Origin: an uncultured SAR116 cluster alpha proteobacterium
GTDB taxonomy: Bacteria; Pseudomonadota; Alphaproteobacteria; Puniceispirillales; Marisalimonadaceae
Direction: 5' to 3'
Assembly (NCBI GenBank): GCA_902537945.1
Contig: CACBDG010000005.1
Location: 48,890-112,889, forward strand
DNA length: 64,000 nucleotides
The notes beneath the pieces are model-generated. The model had not been told where the DNA came from. It saw only the letters and a program-made list of their open reading frames with translations, and searched no databases. Position 1 is the stretch's first letter; each line of letters begins with the position of its first letter. The translations under genes and the position numbers were made by a program. This document shows, piece after piece, positions 1 through 8,620 of the stretch.

Positions 1-343
1 CAAGTCCAGTTACACCAATACATGTTCTAGCAGGAAGTTTGTCTTCTTTGAAATAGGATTTATAAATTTTATTCACTTTGTCGAAGTCTTGGAAGTTAAC
101 TAAATACACTCTTACGAAAGTTACTCTCTCGAGAGAAGAGCCACAATTATCTAAAACACTAATTAGATTTTTCATAACCTGATGTGTTTGTTTTTCAATA
201 TCATTACTTACTAGTACGTCAGGATTTTCTGGAAATGTTGGCATTTGTCCAGTAATAAAAATAAATTCACCAGCTTTAACAGCATGACTAAAGGGGCCAA
301 CTCTTTTAGGTCCATTTTCAAATACTAAATGTTCTATGTCCAA
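1..343 (-). CDS. RidA/YjgF family protein, 3' end outside the window
   Basis: The reverse strand is open from a TTG at 343 to the window edge, so about 114 residues are visible and the C-terminus is missing. The translation contains the RidA-family pattern: GPFSHAVKAG near the N-terminus, FITGQMP, and a C-terminal LPARTCIGVT stretch carrying the conserved Arg that binds substrate carboxylates. RidA proteins deaminate reactive enamine/imine intermediates from PLP enzymes; members clustered with catabolic genes often act on one particular pathway. A GGAG lies 7 nt before the TTG and supports this start. It is divergent from the SDR gene at 421, with a 77-nt gap that probably holds both promoters. 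The specific substrate cannot be told. Confidence 0.85.
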   Translation of the reverse strand, partial: MDIEHLVFENGPKRVGPFSHAVKAGEFIFITGQMPTFPENPDVLVSNDIEKQTHQVMKNLISVLDNCGSSLERVTFVRVYLVNFQDFDKVNKIYKSYFKEDKLPARTCIGVTGL

Positions 344-420
344 TCGAATACTCCAATAAAGATTAATGTTGTCAAAAAGGCTAATTTAAATAAACTTTGC
401 ATTAACAGGGGGATTTTTCA

Positions 421-1182
421 ATGAGATTTACAAATAAAACTGTGTTTATTACTGGAGCAGCAGGTGGAATTGGTCGTCAAACAGGTCTAAGTTTTGCAAA
501 AGAAGGTGCAAATGTAGCTGTTTCAGATTTAGATTTTGATATGGCTAGCAGGGTGGCTAAAGAAATAAAATCTGCAGGTGGTAATGCTGAGCCATTTAAG
601 TTAGATGTAACAAATCAAAATGAAACTATTGAAAACATGAAAAATGCATATGAACATTTTGGCAGTTTAGATATTGCATTTTGTAATGCAGGTATAAGAG
701 AGATTGTCTCTCCGTTAGAATTGTCTATAGAAGAATGGAGAAAGGTTATTGATATAAATGTTACTGGAGTTTTTATAACTGCACAAACATTTGCAAAGCA
801 CTGCATCGAAAAAAAAATAAAGGGTAATATTGTAATTACTTCTTCGACTTTAAGCGTAACTTCTGCGCCTAATAGGTGCGCTTATACTGCATCTAAACAT
901 GCTACAGCCGGAATAACTAAGCAACTAGCAGTAGATCTAGCCAAGTATGATATTAGAGTAAATGCTATTGGACCAGGTGTTATTAGAACTCCATTAACAG
1001 AAAGATATTTTCAAGATGAGGAAGCTTCTCAAAAAGTAAGGAACTTGCACGCCATGAAACGTTGGGGGGAACCAAATGAAATTTCTAGTGCAGTTTTATA
1101 CCTTGCGAGTGATGAAGCAAGTTTTTGTACTGGTACAAATTTAATCGTAGATGGTGGATGGACAGCTGGAAAAGACTGGTAG
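421..1182 (+). CDS. Short-chain dehydrogenase/reductase (SDR family)
   Basis: A classical 253-residue SDR, probably a cytosolic NAD(P)-dependent oxidoreductase acting on a hydroxyl or keto group. Visible motifs: the glycine-rich nucleotide-binding loop TGAAGGIG (residues 11-18), NAG (89-91), Asn113, Ser141/142, and the catalytic Tyr155-x3-Lys159 (YTASK). PG follows at 185-186, and the C-terminal DGGW turn is typical of the FabG-like subgroup. An Asp at 36, after the second beta strand, favours NAD over NADP. A strong GGGGG-type ribosome site lies just upstream of the ATG. It ends one base before the stop of the convergent hydrolase gene. Neighbours (RidA, hydrolase, ThDP enzyme) suggest a small catabolic pathway; the substrate is unknown. 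Confidence 0.9.
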   Translation: MRFTNKTVFITGAAGGIGRQTGLSFAKEGANVAVSDLDFDMASRVAKEIKSAGGNAEPFKLDVTNQNETIENMKNAYEHFGSLDIAFCNAGIREIVSPLELSIEEWRKVIDINVTGVFITAQTFAKHCIEKKIKGNIVITSSTLSVTSAPNRCAYTASKHATAGITKQLAVDLAKYDIRVNAIGPGVIRTPLTERYFQDEEASQKVRNLHAMKRWGEPNEISSAVLYLASDEASFCTGTNLIVDGGWTAGKDW

Positions 1183-2022
1183 TTAAATAATTTTATTTAA
1201 AATTGGATGTAGGTATTTTAAAAATTCTTTTGGATTTTCACTCATTGGAAAATGACCTACATTTTTCATTTTGATCATTTCGATACCAATAGTGTCAGCT
1301 AGAGATTTTGTTTCCTCTGGTGTTGCTGAGTAATCATATTCACCAGTTAATAAATAAATTGGACATTTTGAATTATCAATTTTTTTAATTTCATTGCCAA
1401 TATTTCCATCGAACTTATAAAAAAATAAATCTCCTTTAAAAATTCCAGGTCCACCTTGCATATAATGCCACATTGTTTCAAACTTTTCACCTTCAGGACT
1501 TGTTGGTGCCATTAAGCCATAAGCAATGCCTCCACAAACTTCTCCTCCATGAACATCTTGTCTATGTAACCAACTGATATCGTAATAAGGATCCAAATGA
1601 CCAGCACTTTGTAGCCCTATCAAAGCTCTAAATTTCTCTGGATAATTTATTGCTAAATGAAGAATAATTCTTCCCCCTATAGAACAACCCATTACAACTG
1701 GTTTTATTAATTCAAGACCATCTATAAAACTCATGATTTGGGAAATATAAAAATTAGTAGATAATTTATAATTTCCAACTTTAGCATTTTCGGGTGGTGA
1801 TGATTTTCCATGCCATGGCATATCAAAAACTATAACCCTAAACCTTTCTAATATTTTTTTATCATTCAAAAGAGCTCTATATTGTCTTCCATCAGATCCC
1901 GCCGTATGTAAGCAAACTAGAGGAATGCCCTGACCGGCTTCTTCCCAGTATACTCTATAGTCAATACCATCAATTTTAAATTTTCCATATTGACCAGTAA
2001 TAGGTTCTTTTTCAATTTTCAT
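1183..2022 (-). CDS. Alpha/beta hydrolase
   Basis: A 279-residue alpha/beta-hydrolase fold enzyme. The nucleophile elbow is GCSIG (Ser114), the oxyanion-hole region is HTAG (39-42), the acid is Asp230 (GEYD) and the catalytic histidine is His257 (GHFP), giving a complete Ser-Asp-His triad at normal spacing. FDMPWHGKS at about 66-74 is the usual loop after strand 4. There is no signal peptide, so it should be cytosolic. The gene overlaps the upstream SCP2-like gene by 11 nt, and its ribosome site (AGGAG) lies inside that gene, so the two are likely translationally coupled. The family includes esterases, C-C hydrolases and lactonases; the sequence does not allow a choice. Confidence 0.85.
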   Translation of the reverse strand: MKIEKEPITGQYGKFKIDGIDYRVYWEEAGQGIPLVCLHTAGSDGRQYRALLNDKKILERFRVIVFDMPWHGKSSPPENAKVGNYKLSTNFYISQIMSFIDGLELIKPVVMGCSIGGRIILHLAINYPEKFRALIGLQSAGHLDPYYDISWLHRQDVHGGEVCGGIAYGLMAPTSPEGEKFETMWHYMQGGPGIFKGDLFFYKFDGNIGNEIKKIDNSKCPIYLLTGEYDYSATPEETKSLADTIGIEMIKMKNVGHFPMSENPKEFLKYLHPILNKII

Positions 2023-2386
2023 TTTTACTCTCCTCTGGCCTTAGGGAGGCCAGAAGTAATTTGAAGTATAGTAAGTGAGACATTAAAGGATGGAGATCTC
2101 CTTCAAATTTCAAAACTTTTCTTCGAAGCATTGCAATAATATCATGAGACCCCGGTTGAGGAGTATGTTGTAAAAATTTTAGCCACTCGTTCTTAGGTGC
2201 AGTTAACTTAAAGACATAGCTTGGCATTACAAAAGGTCCTTCTTCTATATTTTTTACAACGCCTTTTTCAATATTTACTAAATACTCGTTCTCTATTGTA
2301 CTAATCATAAAACTTGTGTTTAGATATTGAGCCATAATAGAAAGTTGGCTTCGTTTTTTATTGTCATCGATTAAAGATTTAAACAT
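2012..2386 (-). CDS. Small SCP2-like (sterol carrier/lipid-binding fold) protein, tentative
   Basis: A 124-residue protein without signal peptide or membrane segment. The C-terminal half (GDLHPLMSHLLYFKLLLASL) resembles the GDl-x-l-m-x-l-L stretch of SCP2 sterol-transfer domains, and the middle has the expected alternating strands (FMISTIENEYLVNIEKG). The match is by eye and not strong. SCP2-like proteins bind hydrophobic ligands or acyl-CoA. Co-transcription with the hydrolase (11-nt overlap) and divergence from the ThDP enzyme suggest the three serve one pathway. A 7-bp stem (GGCC arms) at the end of this gene sits next to the ribosome site of the hydrolase. It could instead be a pathway-specific protein of unknown fold. 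Confidence 0.5.
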   Translation of the reverse strand: MFKSLIDDNKKRSQLSIMAQYLNTSFMISTIENEYLVNIEKGVVKNIEEGPFVMPSYVFKLTAPKNEWLKFLQHTPQPGSHDIIAMLRRKVLKFEGDLHPLMSHLLYFKLLLASLRPEESKNEN

Positions 2387-2489
2387 AAAATTCTCAAAAT
2401 AATTTCTGTAAAGTTTTACATAAAATTAAATTATTACCAATTAGATTTTTATTTTGATATGTTAATTAAAAATAAGATTGGAGGGTCTT

Positions 2490-4037
2490 GTGAACGGAGC
2501 AGAAAGTTTAGTTGGTACTTTATTAGAAGGTAATGTTGACGTTTGTTTTACTAATCCTGGAACATCAGAAATGCATTTTGTTGCAGCTTTAGATAAATAT
2601 CAAAATATGCGAAGCGTTTTATGTCTTTTTGAGGGATGTGCTACTGGTGCTGCTGATGGTTACTTTAGAATGAAAAGATCGCCAGCATCAACTTTACTAC
2701 ATTTAGGTCCTGGATTAGCAAATGGCCTTGCAAACCTACACAATGCAAAAAAAGCTTATTCAGGAATTGTTAATATAGTAGGCGAGCACGCTCTTGATCA
2801 TATAAAATTAAATGCTCCGTTAACTTCTGATATTGAAGGAATAGCAAGTCCAGTTTCCCATTGGGTAAAAACAAGTAAATCTTCAAAAAATATTGCAAAT
2901 GATGGTGCTGAAGCTATTAGACAAGCAAATGTAAAACCTGGGCAAATTGCAACTTTAATCTTGCCTGGTGATACTGCATGGAATGAAGGAAATAAAATTG
3001 AGTCGATTGAGTTAAATATGAAATCTAATATTGTTTCTTCTAAAATGATAGACGAAGCAATCTTAGAACTTCAAGATGCAAAGAATCCTCTAATTCTTGT
3101 TGGCGGTGAGGCTTTAGAAGAAAACAACCTTATTAAATTGGCAAAAGTAGCGGACAAAATAGGCTGTCCAATTAAAACTGACTGGTTTAATGCTCGATTA
3201 GATAAAGGTGCGGGAAGAATCAATTCTGTAAGAATACCATATGTTGTTGATAAAGCAGTTGAAGTTCTTAAAGACTTTGACACCATTATAATAATAGGAG
3301 CTAGACGACCAGTCGCCTTTTTTGCATATCCAAATAAGCCTGGAGTCTTAACACAAGATTCTACTAAATTTTTTGAATTAGCTTCTATATCAGATGATAT
3401 CACTTCAGTTGTCGAAGAGTTATCAGATAGGATTGGAATATCAAATAATACTCCTAGTACTATTTCAAAATTTGACATTCCAGACATTCCTAAAGGTCCA
3501 ATTAACCCAATGTCATTGGGAATGGTATTAGGTGCATTAATCCCAGAAAATGCGATCATAGTTGATGAATCTGTAACTACTGGAAGAGAATTCTTTTATC
3601 AAACTTCAGGATCACATCCACATACATGGCTGAATAACTGTGGAGGATCTATAGGATTTGGAATGCCTGTAGCAATTGGAGCGGCAATATCATCTCCAGA
3701 TCAAAAAGTTATTTCATTAGAAGGTGATGGAAGTGCCATGTATACTGTCCAGTCTTTATGGACTATGGCAAGAGAAAATTTAGACATAGTTGTACTAATT
3801 TTTGCAAACCAAAGTTACAAGATCCTTCAGGGAGAATTAACAAACGTAGGCGTTGATAACCCAGGAAAATCAGCAATGGAAATGTTGTCTTTAAAAGATC
3901 CAGCATTAGATTGGGTCTCTATATCAAAGGGAATGGGAGTAGACGCCGTTAAAGTTGAAAACATTGAAGATTTAGTAAAATATTTTAAACATGGACTTAA
4001 AGAAAAAGGCCCATTTCTAATTGAAGTTTTGATTTAA
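2490..4037 (+). CDS. Thiamine-diphosphate enzyme, acetolactate-synthase-like
   Basis: A 515-residue ThDP enzyme with three domains: Pyr (about 1-170, cofactor-activating Glu in LFEGCATGAADGY), central (about 185-310) and PP (about 345-515). The PP domain has the ThDP/Mg motif GDGSAMY...N (about 418-447). It belongs to a subgroup often labelled acetolactate synthase large subunit, but no small regulatory subunit or ilvC lies nearby, so a biosynthetic ilvB role is unlikely. More probably it is a 2-keto acid decarboxylase or C-C lyase of the adjacent catabolic group. I chose GTG at 2490 because GGAGG lies 5 nt upstream; a TTG at 2478 has no such site. Substrate unknown. Confidence 0.85.
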   Translation: MNGAESLVGTLLEGNVDVCFTNPGTSEMHFVAALDKYQNMRSVLCLFEGCATGAADGYFRMKRSPASTLLHLGPGLANGLANLHNAKKAYSGIVNIVGEHALDHIKLNAPLTSDIEGIASPVSHWVKTSKSSKNIANDGAEAIRQANVKPGQIATLILPGDTAWNEGNKIESIELNMKSNIVSSKMIDEAILELQDAKNPLILVGGEALEENNLIKLAKVADKIGCPIKTDWFNARLDKGAGRINSVRIPYVVDKAVEVLKDFDTIIIIGARRPVAFFAYPNKPGVLTQDSTKFFELASISDDITSVVEELSDRIGISNNTPSTISKFDIPDIPKGPINPMSLGMVLGALIPENAIIVDESVTTGREFFYQTSGSHPHTWLNNCGGSIGFGMPVAIGAAISSPDQKVISLEGDGSAMYTVQSLWTMARENLDIVVLIFANQSYKILQGELTNVGVDNPGKSAMEMLSLKDPALDWVSISKGMGVDAVKVENIEDLVKYFKHGLKEKGPFLIEVLI

Positions 4038-4040
4038 ATA

Positions 4041-4066
4041 TTTTTAATGTAATAAATTTGAAATAA
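4041..4066. repeat. 26-nt exact repeat, copy 1 (second copy 29311-29336)
   Basis: The 26 bases immediately after the ThDP enzyme gene are identical to 29311-29336, some 25 kb away. The first 6 bases are a T-run plus A and the centre is a Pho-box-like pair. Identity stops on both sides. The second copy abuts the fragment of the hexapeptide acyltransferase gene, so the sequence may mark a recombination junction. Confidence 0.7.
4047..4064 (+). promoter_or_regulatory. Candidate Pho box upstream of ppk
   Basis: ATGTAATAAATTTGAAAT has the 7-4-7 layout of a PhoB site (known consensus: CTGTCAT repeats with an AT-rich 4-bp spacer). The element is 76 nt before the ppk start. It matches 15 of 18 positions of the stronger element at 26678-26695. 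The match to the E. coli consensus is weak and the background is very A+T-rich, so this is only a candidate. Confidence 0.35.
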
Positions 4067-4139
4067 AAATTATTTACAAAGACATAGTTTTGAGAATTCA
4101 TCTGGTTTGAATTGATGAGATTAAGTTAGATTTTACCAA

Positions 4140-6272
4140 ATGAAACTCAAAACCTCAAATTCTGAGGTTAGATTGTCTTTAAATAAAATCACAAAAAAAT
4201 TAATTAATAATCAAAATGACAGATATTTTGACAGAGAAATTAGCTGGTTATCTTTTAATGAAAGAGTTTTACTACAAGCATATGATAAGACAATTCCTTA
4301 TGGTGAAAGACTTAGATTTGTAACAATTTCTTCAGAAAATTTAGATGAATTTTATATGGTTCGAATAGCTGGGCTACATCAGCTTATAAGTCAAGGTTTC
4401 AATACAGTTCCTGAAACTGGAATGAGAGCAGATGAATTATTAAAAACAGTACTTAATGCTTCCATAGATTTAAAAAATAAACAGCAACGATGTTTGAATT
4501 ATTTATTGAATGAAAAGGAAGATTGTGATGTTTCAATTTTGTTTGATAATAAATGGACTAAAAATGAATTAGAATGGCTTAAAGAATATTATGAACAAAA
4601 TATTCTACCTCTTTTAACTCCAACCACGTTAGATCCTGCACACCCTTTTCCTTTTATCCAAAATAAAGGCAAATGTGTATTAATGGAGATGAAAGATACA
4701 AAAAACAAAAATATAAATTGTGTGGTTTTACTTCCTGATAATATAGATAGATTTATAAGATTACCTGGTGAAAATCAGAGATATGCTATGCTGGAGAACT
4801 TAGTTACAAAGTTTGTTCATTTAATTTATCCTGAATATAAATTATTAAAATCAGGCATGTTTAGAGTTATCAGAGATGCCGAAATTGAAATAGATGATGA
4901 AGCAGATGACTTAATAGGTCAATTTGAAACTGCAATTAAAGCCAGAAAAAGAGGTGGTATTGTATCTTTAACCTTTTCTCATGATTTATCTAAATCTGCT
5001 CAAAAACTTTTAACTAGGGAATTAAATATCCCTGACGATCATATATATGTTGCGCAAGGATTTGTTGGGATCAATGACTTTACTGAAATAATAAATAATC
5101 TACCCAAACAAAATATATTCAAACCGTACAAACCCAGAATGCCACAAAGAATATTAGACTTTAAAGGAAATTGCTTTTCGGCAATAAAAAATAAAGAAAT
5201 AATTGTTCATCATCCTTACGAAAGTTTTGATGTAGTTTTAAGTTTGCTTCAACAGGCAGCAACAGATAAAAATGTTTTAACAATTAGACAGACTTTATAT
5301 AGAACAACACCTGACTCACCAATAGTAAAAGCTTTGGTGTCCGCTGCTGAGTCAGGAAAATCTGTTATTGCAGTAATTGAGCTGAAAGCTCGATTTGATG
5401 AAGAAAATAATGTTCAACTAGCTAGAGTATTAGAACAAGCTGGTGCACAAGTTGCTTACGGCCTAGTTGATTTAAAAGTACATGCAAAATTATCTTTAAT
5501 AACAAGAAAAGAGGGTAAAAAATTAGTTTCTTACGCTCATTGTGGAACTGGTAATTATCATCCACATACTGCTAAAATTTATACTGACTTTTCGTTATTC
5601 ACTATCGATAAAAATATTTGTGAGGACGCTAGATCAGTATTTAATTTTCTTACCAGTCATGTTCAGCCAAAACAATTAAATAAGATGATCATTTCACCCA
5701 ACTCTTCATACGATTGGTTAATTGAGAGAATTGATAATGAAATGCAAAATGCTAAAGATGGTTTTGAAAGTGGAATTTGGATTAAATGTAATGCGATTGT
5801 AGATCAAAAAATAATTGAAAAATTCTATGAAGCATCTAATGCAGGGGTAAAAATTCATTTGATGGTTAGGGGTATTTGTTGTCTACGCCCTAATGTTAGA
5901 GGAATGTCTGAAAACATTATAGTAACTGCAATTATAGGAAGATTTCTTGAACATGGAAGAATATATGTTTTTGCAAATAAAGGAAAATTTCAGTCTGAAA
6001 GTAATTTAGTATATATAGCATCTGCTGATATAATGCCTCGTAATTTATATCATAGAGTTGAGGCTTTTATACCTCTAGAAAACAAAACAGTTCGAGGTCA
6101 AGTCCTAGACCAAGTATTACCTGCTCTAATAAACGACACAAAAAATACTTGGCAATTAAATAAAAATGGAGAATACTCCAAAAGACAAAATAAGGACAAA
6201 ACATTTTGTGCGCACACTTATTTTATGAAAAACCCAAGTTTATCAGGTCAGGGAAGCTTAGCTAAAATATAA
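4140..6272 (+). CDS. ppk1: Polyphosphate kinase 1
   Basis: A 710-residue PPK1, the membrane-associated enzyme that reversibly makes polyphosphate from ATP. The N-terminal domain (DREISWLSFNERVL at about 32-45) is the conserved PPK1 start. The catalytic phospholipase-D-like domains carry the autophosphorylated histidine in VHAKLSL (His448) and the second conserved histidine in HCGTGNYH (His467). Their 19-residue spacing matches E. coli His435/His454. Length fits the family. The exopolyphosphatase gene starts 2 nt after the stop, so the pair is one operon. A Pho-box-like repeat lies 76 nt upstream, in line with control by phosphate starvation. No clear Shine-Dalgarno is seen before the ATG. Confidence 0.97.
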   Translation: MKLKTSNSEVRLSLNKITKKLINNQNDRYFDREISWLSFNERVLLQAYDKTIPYGERLRFVTISSENLDEFYMVRIAGLHQLISQGFNTVPETGMRADELLKTVLNASIDLKNKQQRCLNYLLNEKEDCDVSILFDNKWTKNELEWLKEYYEQNILPLLTPTTLDPAHPFPFIQNKGKCVLMEMKDTKNKNINCVVLLPDNIDRFIRLPGENQRYAMLENLVTKFVHLIYPEYKLLKSGMFRVIRDAEIEIDDEADDLIGQFETAIKARKRGGIVSLTFSHDLSKSAQKLLTRELNIPDDHIYVAQGFVGINDFTEIINNLPKQNIFKPYKPRMPQRILDFKGNCFSAIKNKEIIVHHPYESFDVVLSLLQQAATDKNVLTIRQTLYRTTPDSPIVKALVSAAESGKSVIAVIELKARFDEENNVQLARVLEQAGAQVAYGLVDLKVHAKLSLITRKEGKKLVSYAHCGTGNYHPHTAKIYTDFSLFTIDKNICEDARSVFNFLTSHVQPKQLNKMIISPNSSYDWLIERIDNEMQNAKDGFESGIWIKCNAIVDQKIIEKFYEASNAGVKIHLMVRGICCLRPNVRGMSENIIVTAIIGRFLEHGRIYVFANKGKFQSESNLVYIASADIMPRNLYHRVEAFIPLENKTVRGQVLDQVLPALINDTKNTWQLNKNGEYSKRQNKDKTFCAHTYFMKNPSLSGQGSLAKI

Positions 6273-6274
6273 GT

Positions 6275-7732
6275 ATGAATGAAGTAGCTTTAAGTTTCTA
6301 TAGGAAGATAAATAAAGGTAAATTAGCAATAATCGATATTGGTTCTAATTCTATTAGACTTGTTATATATCCTCAAAATGGTAAATACCCTTTTCCATTA
6401 TTCAATGAAAGAATAAATTGTAAGCTCGGTGAAGGTTTATCATTGAGCAAAAATATTTCAAGTCAATCAATTTCAAAATCTTTGTCAGCTATAAAGCGTT
6501 TTGCATATATAATAAAAACAATGTCTGTAAAACATCAAATAATTATAGCAACTGCAGCTGTTAGAAAAGCCAATAATGCAAAAGAATTTTTACGTCCTGC
6601 AGAAAAACTTCTTAATCATAATATTAAAATCTTGTCTGCTAAAGAAGAAGCTGATTATGCCTCTTTAGGAGTTCTTAGCAACATAAAAGTTGATAAAGGG
6701 CTTATAGCAGATTTAGGAGGAGGAAGTTTAGAACTTATTCTTATTCAAGATGGAAAAAAGATAAAATCAACGAGTATTGATATTGGACACTTATCTCAAA
6801 TTACTAGTGAAGAAATCAGAAAAGAAATTAATAAAGTTAAATGGCTGAATAAATCTAAAGGTCTTACATTGTTTGGAACAGGTGGAAGTTTTAGAGCTCT
6901 AGGCTCTGCCTATATAAAGAATTATAATTATCCACTCTCATTATTGCATGGATTAAAATTCGATGTCGAAAGAGGGATAATCCTTTTGGATCAAATGTCA
7001 GATGAAAACAAAGAAGTATTAGGTATACCTCCTGGTAGAACAGATACTATTTCAACTGCAGCAAAGATAATAACTCACCTGATTTTATCATCAAATGTAA
7101 AAAATATTATGATTAGTGGAACAAGTATAAGAGATGGATTGATAGCAGAATTAAATAAAGAAAATAGGATCAATCCAGATAAAGTTGCTTACTATAATGT
7201 ACTTGCAAAAAACCAAAGATTTAATGGCATGCAAACTAAAATAAAAAAAATATTCAGTCCTATATTTCAAAAAATTGCAGATAAAGATCTTGAGAGGGTA
7301 TTTAAAATTAGTACTAATCTTTCAGATATTTCTTGGGACGAACAGCCAGATATGAGAGGTAATATTGCCGCAAACAAAATCTTATCACTACCTGTAAGAG
7401 ATTTAACTCATATTGAGAGGGTATGGATGGCCAAAGTTGTTTATCACAGATATGTTGGTACTAAAGATAAACAACAAATTGATAAAAGAATAATCAATTT
7501 ACTTTCAGAAAAGCAAAAAATTTCATCTTATGCTATAGGTTTAGGATTAAGATTTTTATATAATTTTAGCGCAGGATTACCAGAAAATTTGGATAGCATT
7601 AAATTTAAGATTAAGAAAAATAAATTAACTTGTAAAATAAAACCTGAAGCCAAAGCCCTCATGGATGAAGAAAACGAACGAAGATTAAAAAACTTTTCTA
7701 ATGCCTGTAATTTAAATTATGAGATTATTTAA
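6275..7732 (+). CDS. ppx: Exopolyphosphatase (Ppx/GppA family)
   Basis: A 485-residue member of the Ppx/GppA phosphatases (actin-like ATPase fold). The phosphate-1 motif is DIGSNSIR (21-28), the phosphate-2 region is DLGGGSLEL (about 145) and a further glycine-rich loop is TGGSFRALG (about 205). A C-terminal HD-like helical region follows. It hydrolyses terminal phosphate from polyphosphate and possibly pppGpp. Two nucleotides separate it from ppk, so synthesis and degradation of polyphosphate are co-transcribed, a common alphaproteobacterial arrangement. The stop abuts the stop of the convergent methyltransferase gene with no gap, and no terminator hairpin is visible there. Confidence 0.95.
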   Translation: MNEVALSFYRKINKGKLAIIDIGSNSIRLVIYPQNGKYPFPLFNERINCKLGEGLSLSKNISSQSISKSLSAIKRFAYIIKTMSVKHQIIIATAAVRKANNAKEFLRPAEKLLNHNIKILSAKEEADYASLGVLSNIKVDKGLIADLGGGSLELILIQDGKKIKSTSIDIGHLSQITSEEIRKEINKVKWLNKSKGLTLFGTGGSFRALGSAYIKNYNYPLSLLHGLKFDVERGIILLDQMSDENKEVLGIPPGRTDTISTAAKIITHLILSSNVKNIMISGTSIRDGLIAELNKENRINPDKVAYYNVLAKNQRFNGMQTKIKKIFSPIFQKIADKDLERVFKISTNLSDISWDEQPDMRGNIAANKILSLPVRDLTHIERVWMAKVVYHRYVGTKDKQQIDKRIINLLSEKQKISSYAIGLGLRFLYNFSAGLPENLDSIKFKIKKNKLTCKIKPEAKALMDEENERRLKNFSNACNLNYEII

Positions 7733-8590
7733 TCATTTAATTGCCGAAACATAATTAATACATGCTTTATAATTTGTTACATCATTAACTCTTCTTTTTT
7801 TGCATAATTCAACCATTTCATTCTTAACGATTAATAGTTTTTCACTAGATAAATTCTTTTCTGATAATATTTTTGCTCTTGGTCCAATTCCCATAAGAAT
7901 ATTTGCGTTGTCTCTTACACTATCTTTAGTTGAAATTGAAGTATAAACTTTATCAACATTAATATTTTTAAACCCTGAGAATTCAAGAATTTCTTTTATA
8001 TATTCTTCATCATTAAATGCAAAAGGACCAGGTTGTTTTGTTATTTCTGGAAGATCTTCTTGAGTATATTTAGTTATAATTTCCATACCTTCAATGAAGA
8101 ATTCGTTTTTCATCAAATCTGTCCAACAAACAAAATGTAGAGAACCGTTTGTTTTCATTGATGAATGTATATTTTGAAAAGCATCAAATGGATTTTCAAA
8201 GAACATTACGCCAAACCTTGATATAACTTTATTAAAATAATTTTTTTTAAATTTATAATTTTGTACATCACAGTTTATAAATTCGATTTTATTAATATTT
8301 GAAAATTTACTCTTTGCATGTTCTAACAGAGTATTAGATATATCAGCTCCAACAACATGACCAGTATTATCTAATAATTTAGATGTTTGATAAGTTGTTT
8401 CTCCACCTCCACAACCAATATCTAAAACATGATCAGATTTTTTAATATTAGCTTTTAAAAAAAGTTTTTTAGTTAGAATAGAAAATCTTTCATTCATGGC
8501 ATCATCAAATTTTACCCACTTTGGGCCAGATTTTTCGTTCCAGTACTCAGATTGCTCTATGTTAATAATTTTTTGCTTCATATCATTCAC
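7733..8590 (-). CDS. Class I SAM-dependent methyltransferase
   Basis: A 285-residue Rossmann-fold methyltransferase. The SAM-binding motif I is VLDIGCGGGETTY (about 55-67), the acidic end of strand 2 is GADIS and motif post-II is INCDVQNY. The N-terminus (EYWNEKSGPKWV) matches a widespread proteobacterial family of unknown substrate related to UbiE/Methyltransf_11 proteins. It lies 30 nt downstream of acr3 and phnM in the same direction, so it may be the last gene of that transcript. It lacks the N-terminal arsenic-binding pattern expected of ArsM, so I do not call it an arsenite methyltransferase. An in-frame ATG at 8581 is slightly better spaced from an AAGAG site than the ATG at 8590. Confidence 0.8.
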   Translation of the reverse strand: MNDMKQKIINIEQSEYWNEKSGPKWVKFDDAMNERFSILTKKLFLKANIKKSDHVLDIGCGGGETTYQTSKLLDNTGHVVGADISNTLLEHAKSKFSNINKIEFINCDVQNYKFKKNYFNKVISRFGVMFFENPFDAFQNIHSSMKTNGSLHFVCWTDLMKNEFFIEGMEIITKYTQEDLPEITKQPGPFAFNDEEYIKEILEFSGFKNINVDKVYTSISTKDSVRDNANILMGIGPRAKILSEKNLSSEKLLIVKNEMVELCKKRRVNDVTNYKACINYVSAIK

Positions 8591-8620
8591 TCTTATTACG
8601 CTGTAGTATAGTTGGTAATT

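Noticed and set aside
2490..4037. Biosynthetic acetolactate synthase (ilvB)
   Set aside because: No small subunit, ilvC or ilvD nearby, and the sequence fits a separate ThDP subgroup; only family-level annotation is supported.
7733..8590. Arsenite methyltransferase (ArsM) next to acr3
   Set aside because: The protein is a generic class I methyltransferase of the YWN...GPKWV type and lacks the recognisable ArsM cysteine pattern and length; adjacency to acr3 alone is not enough.
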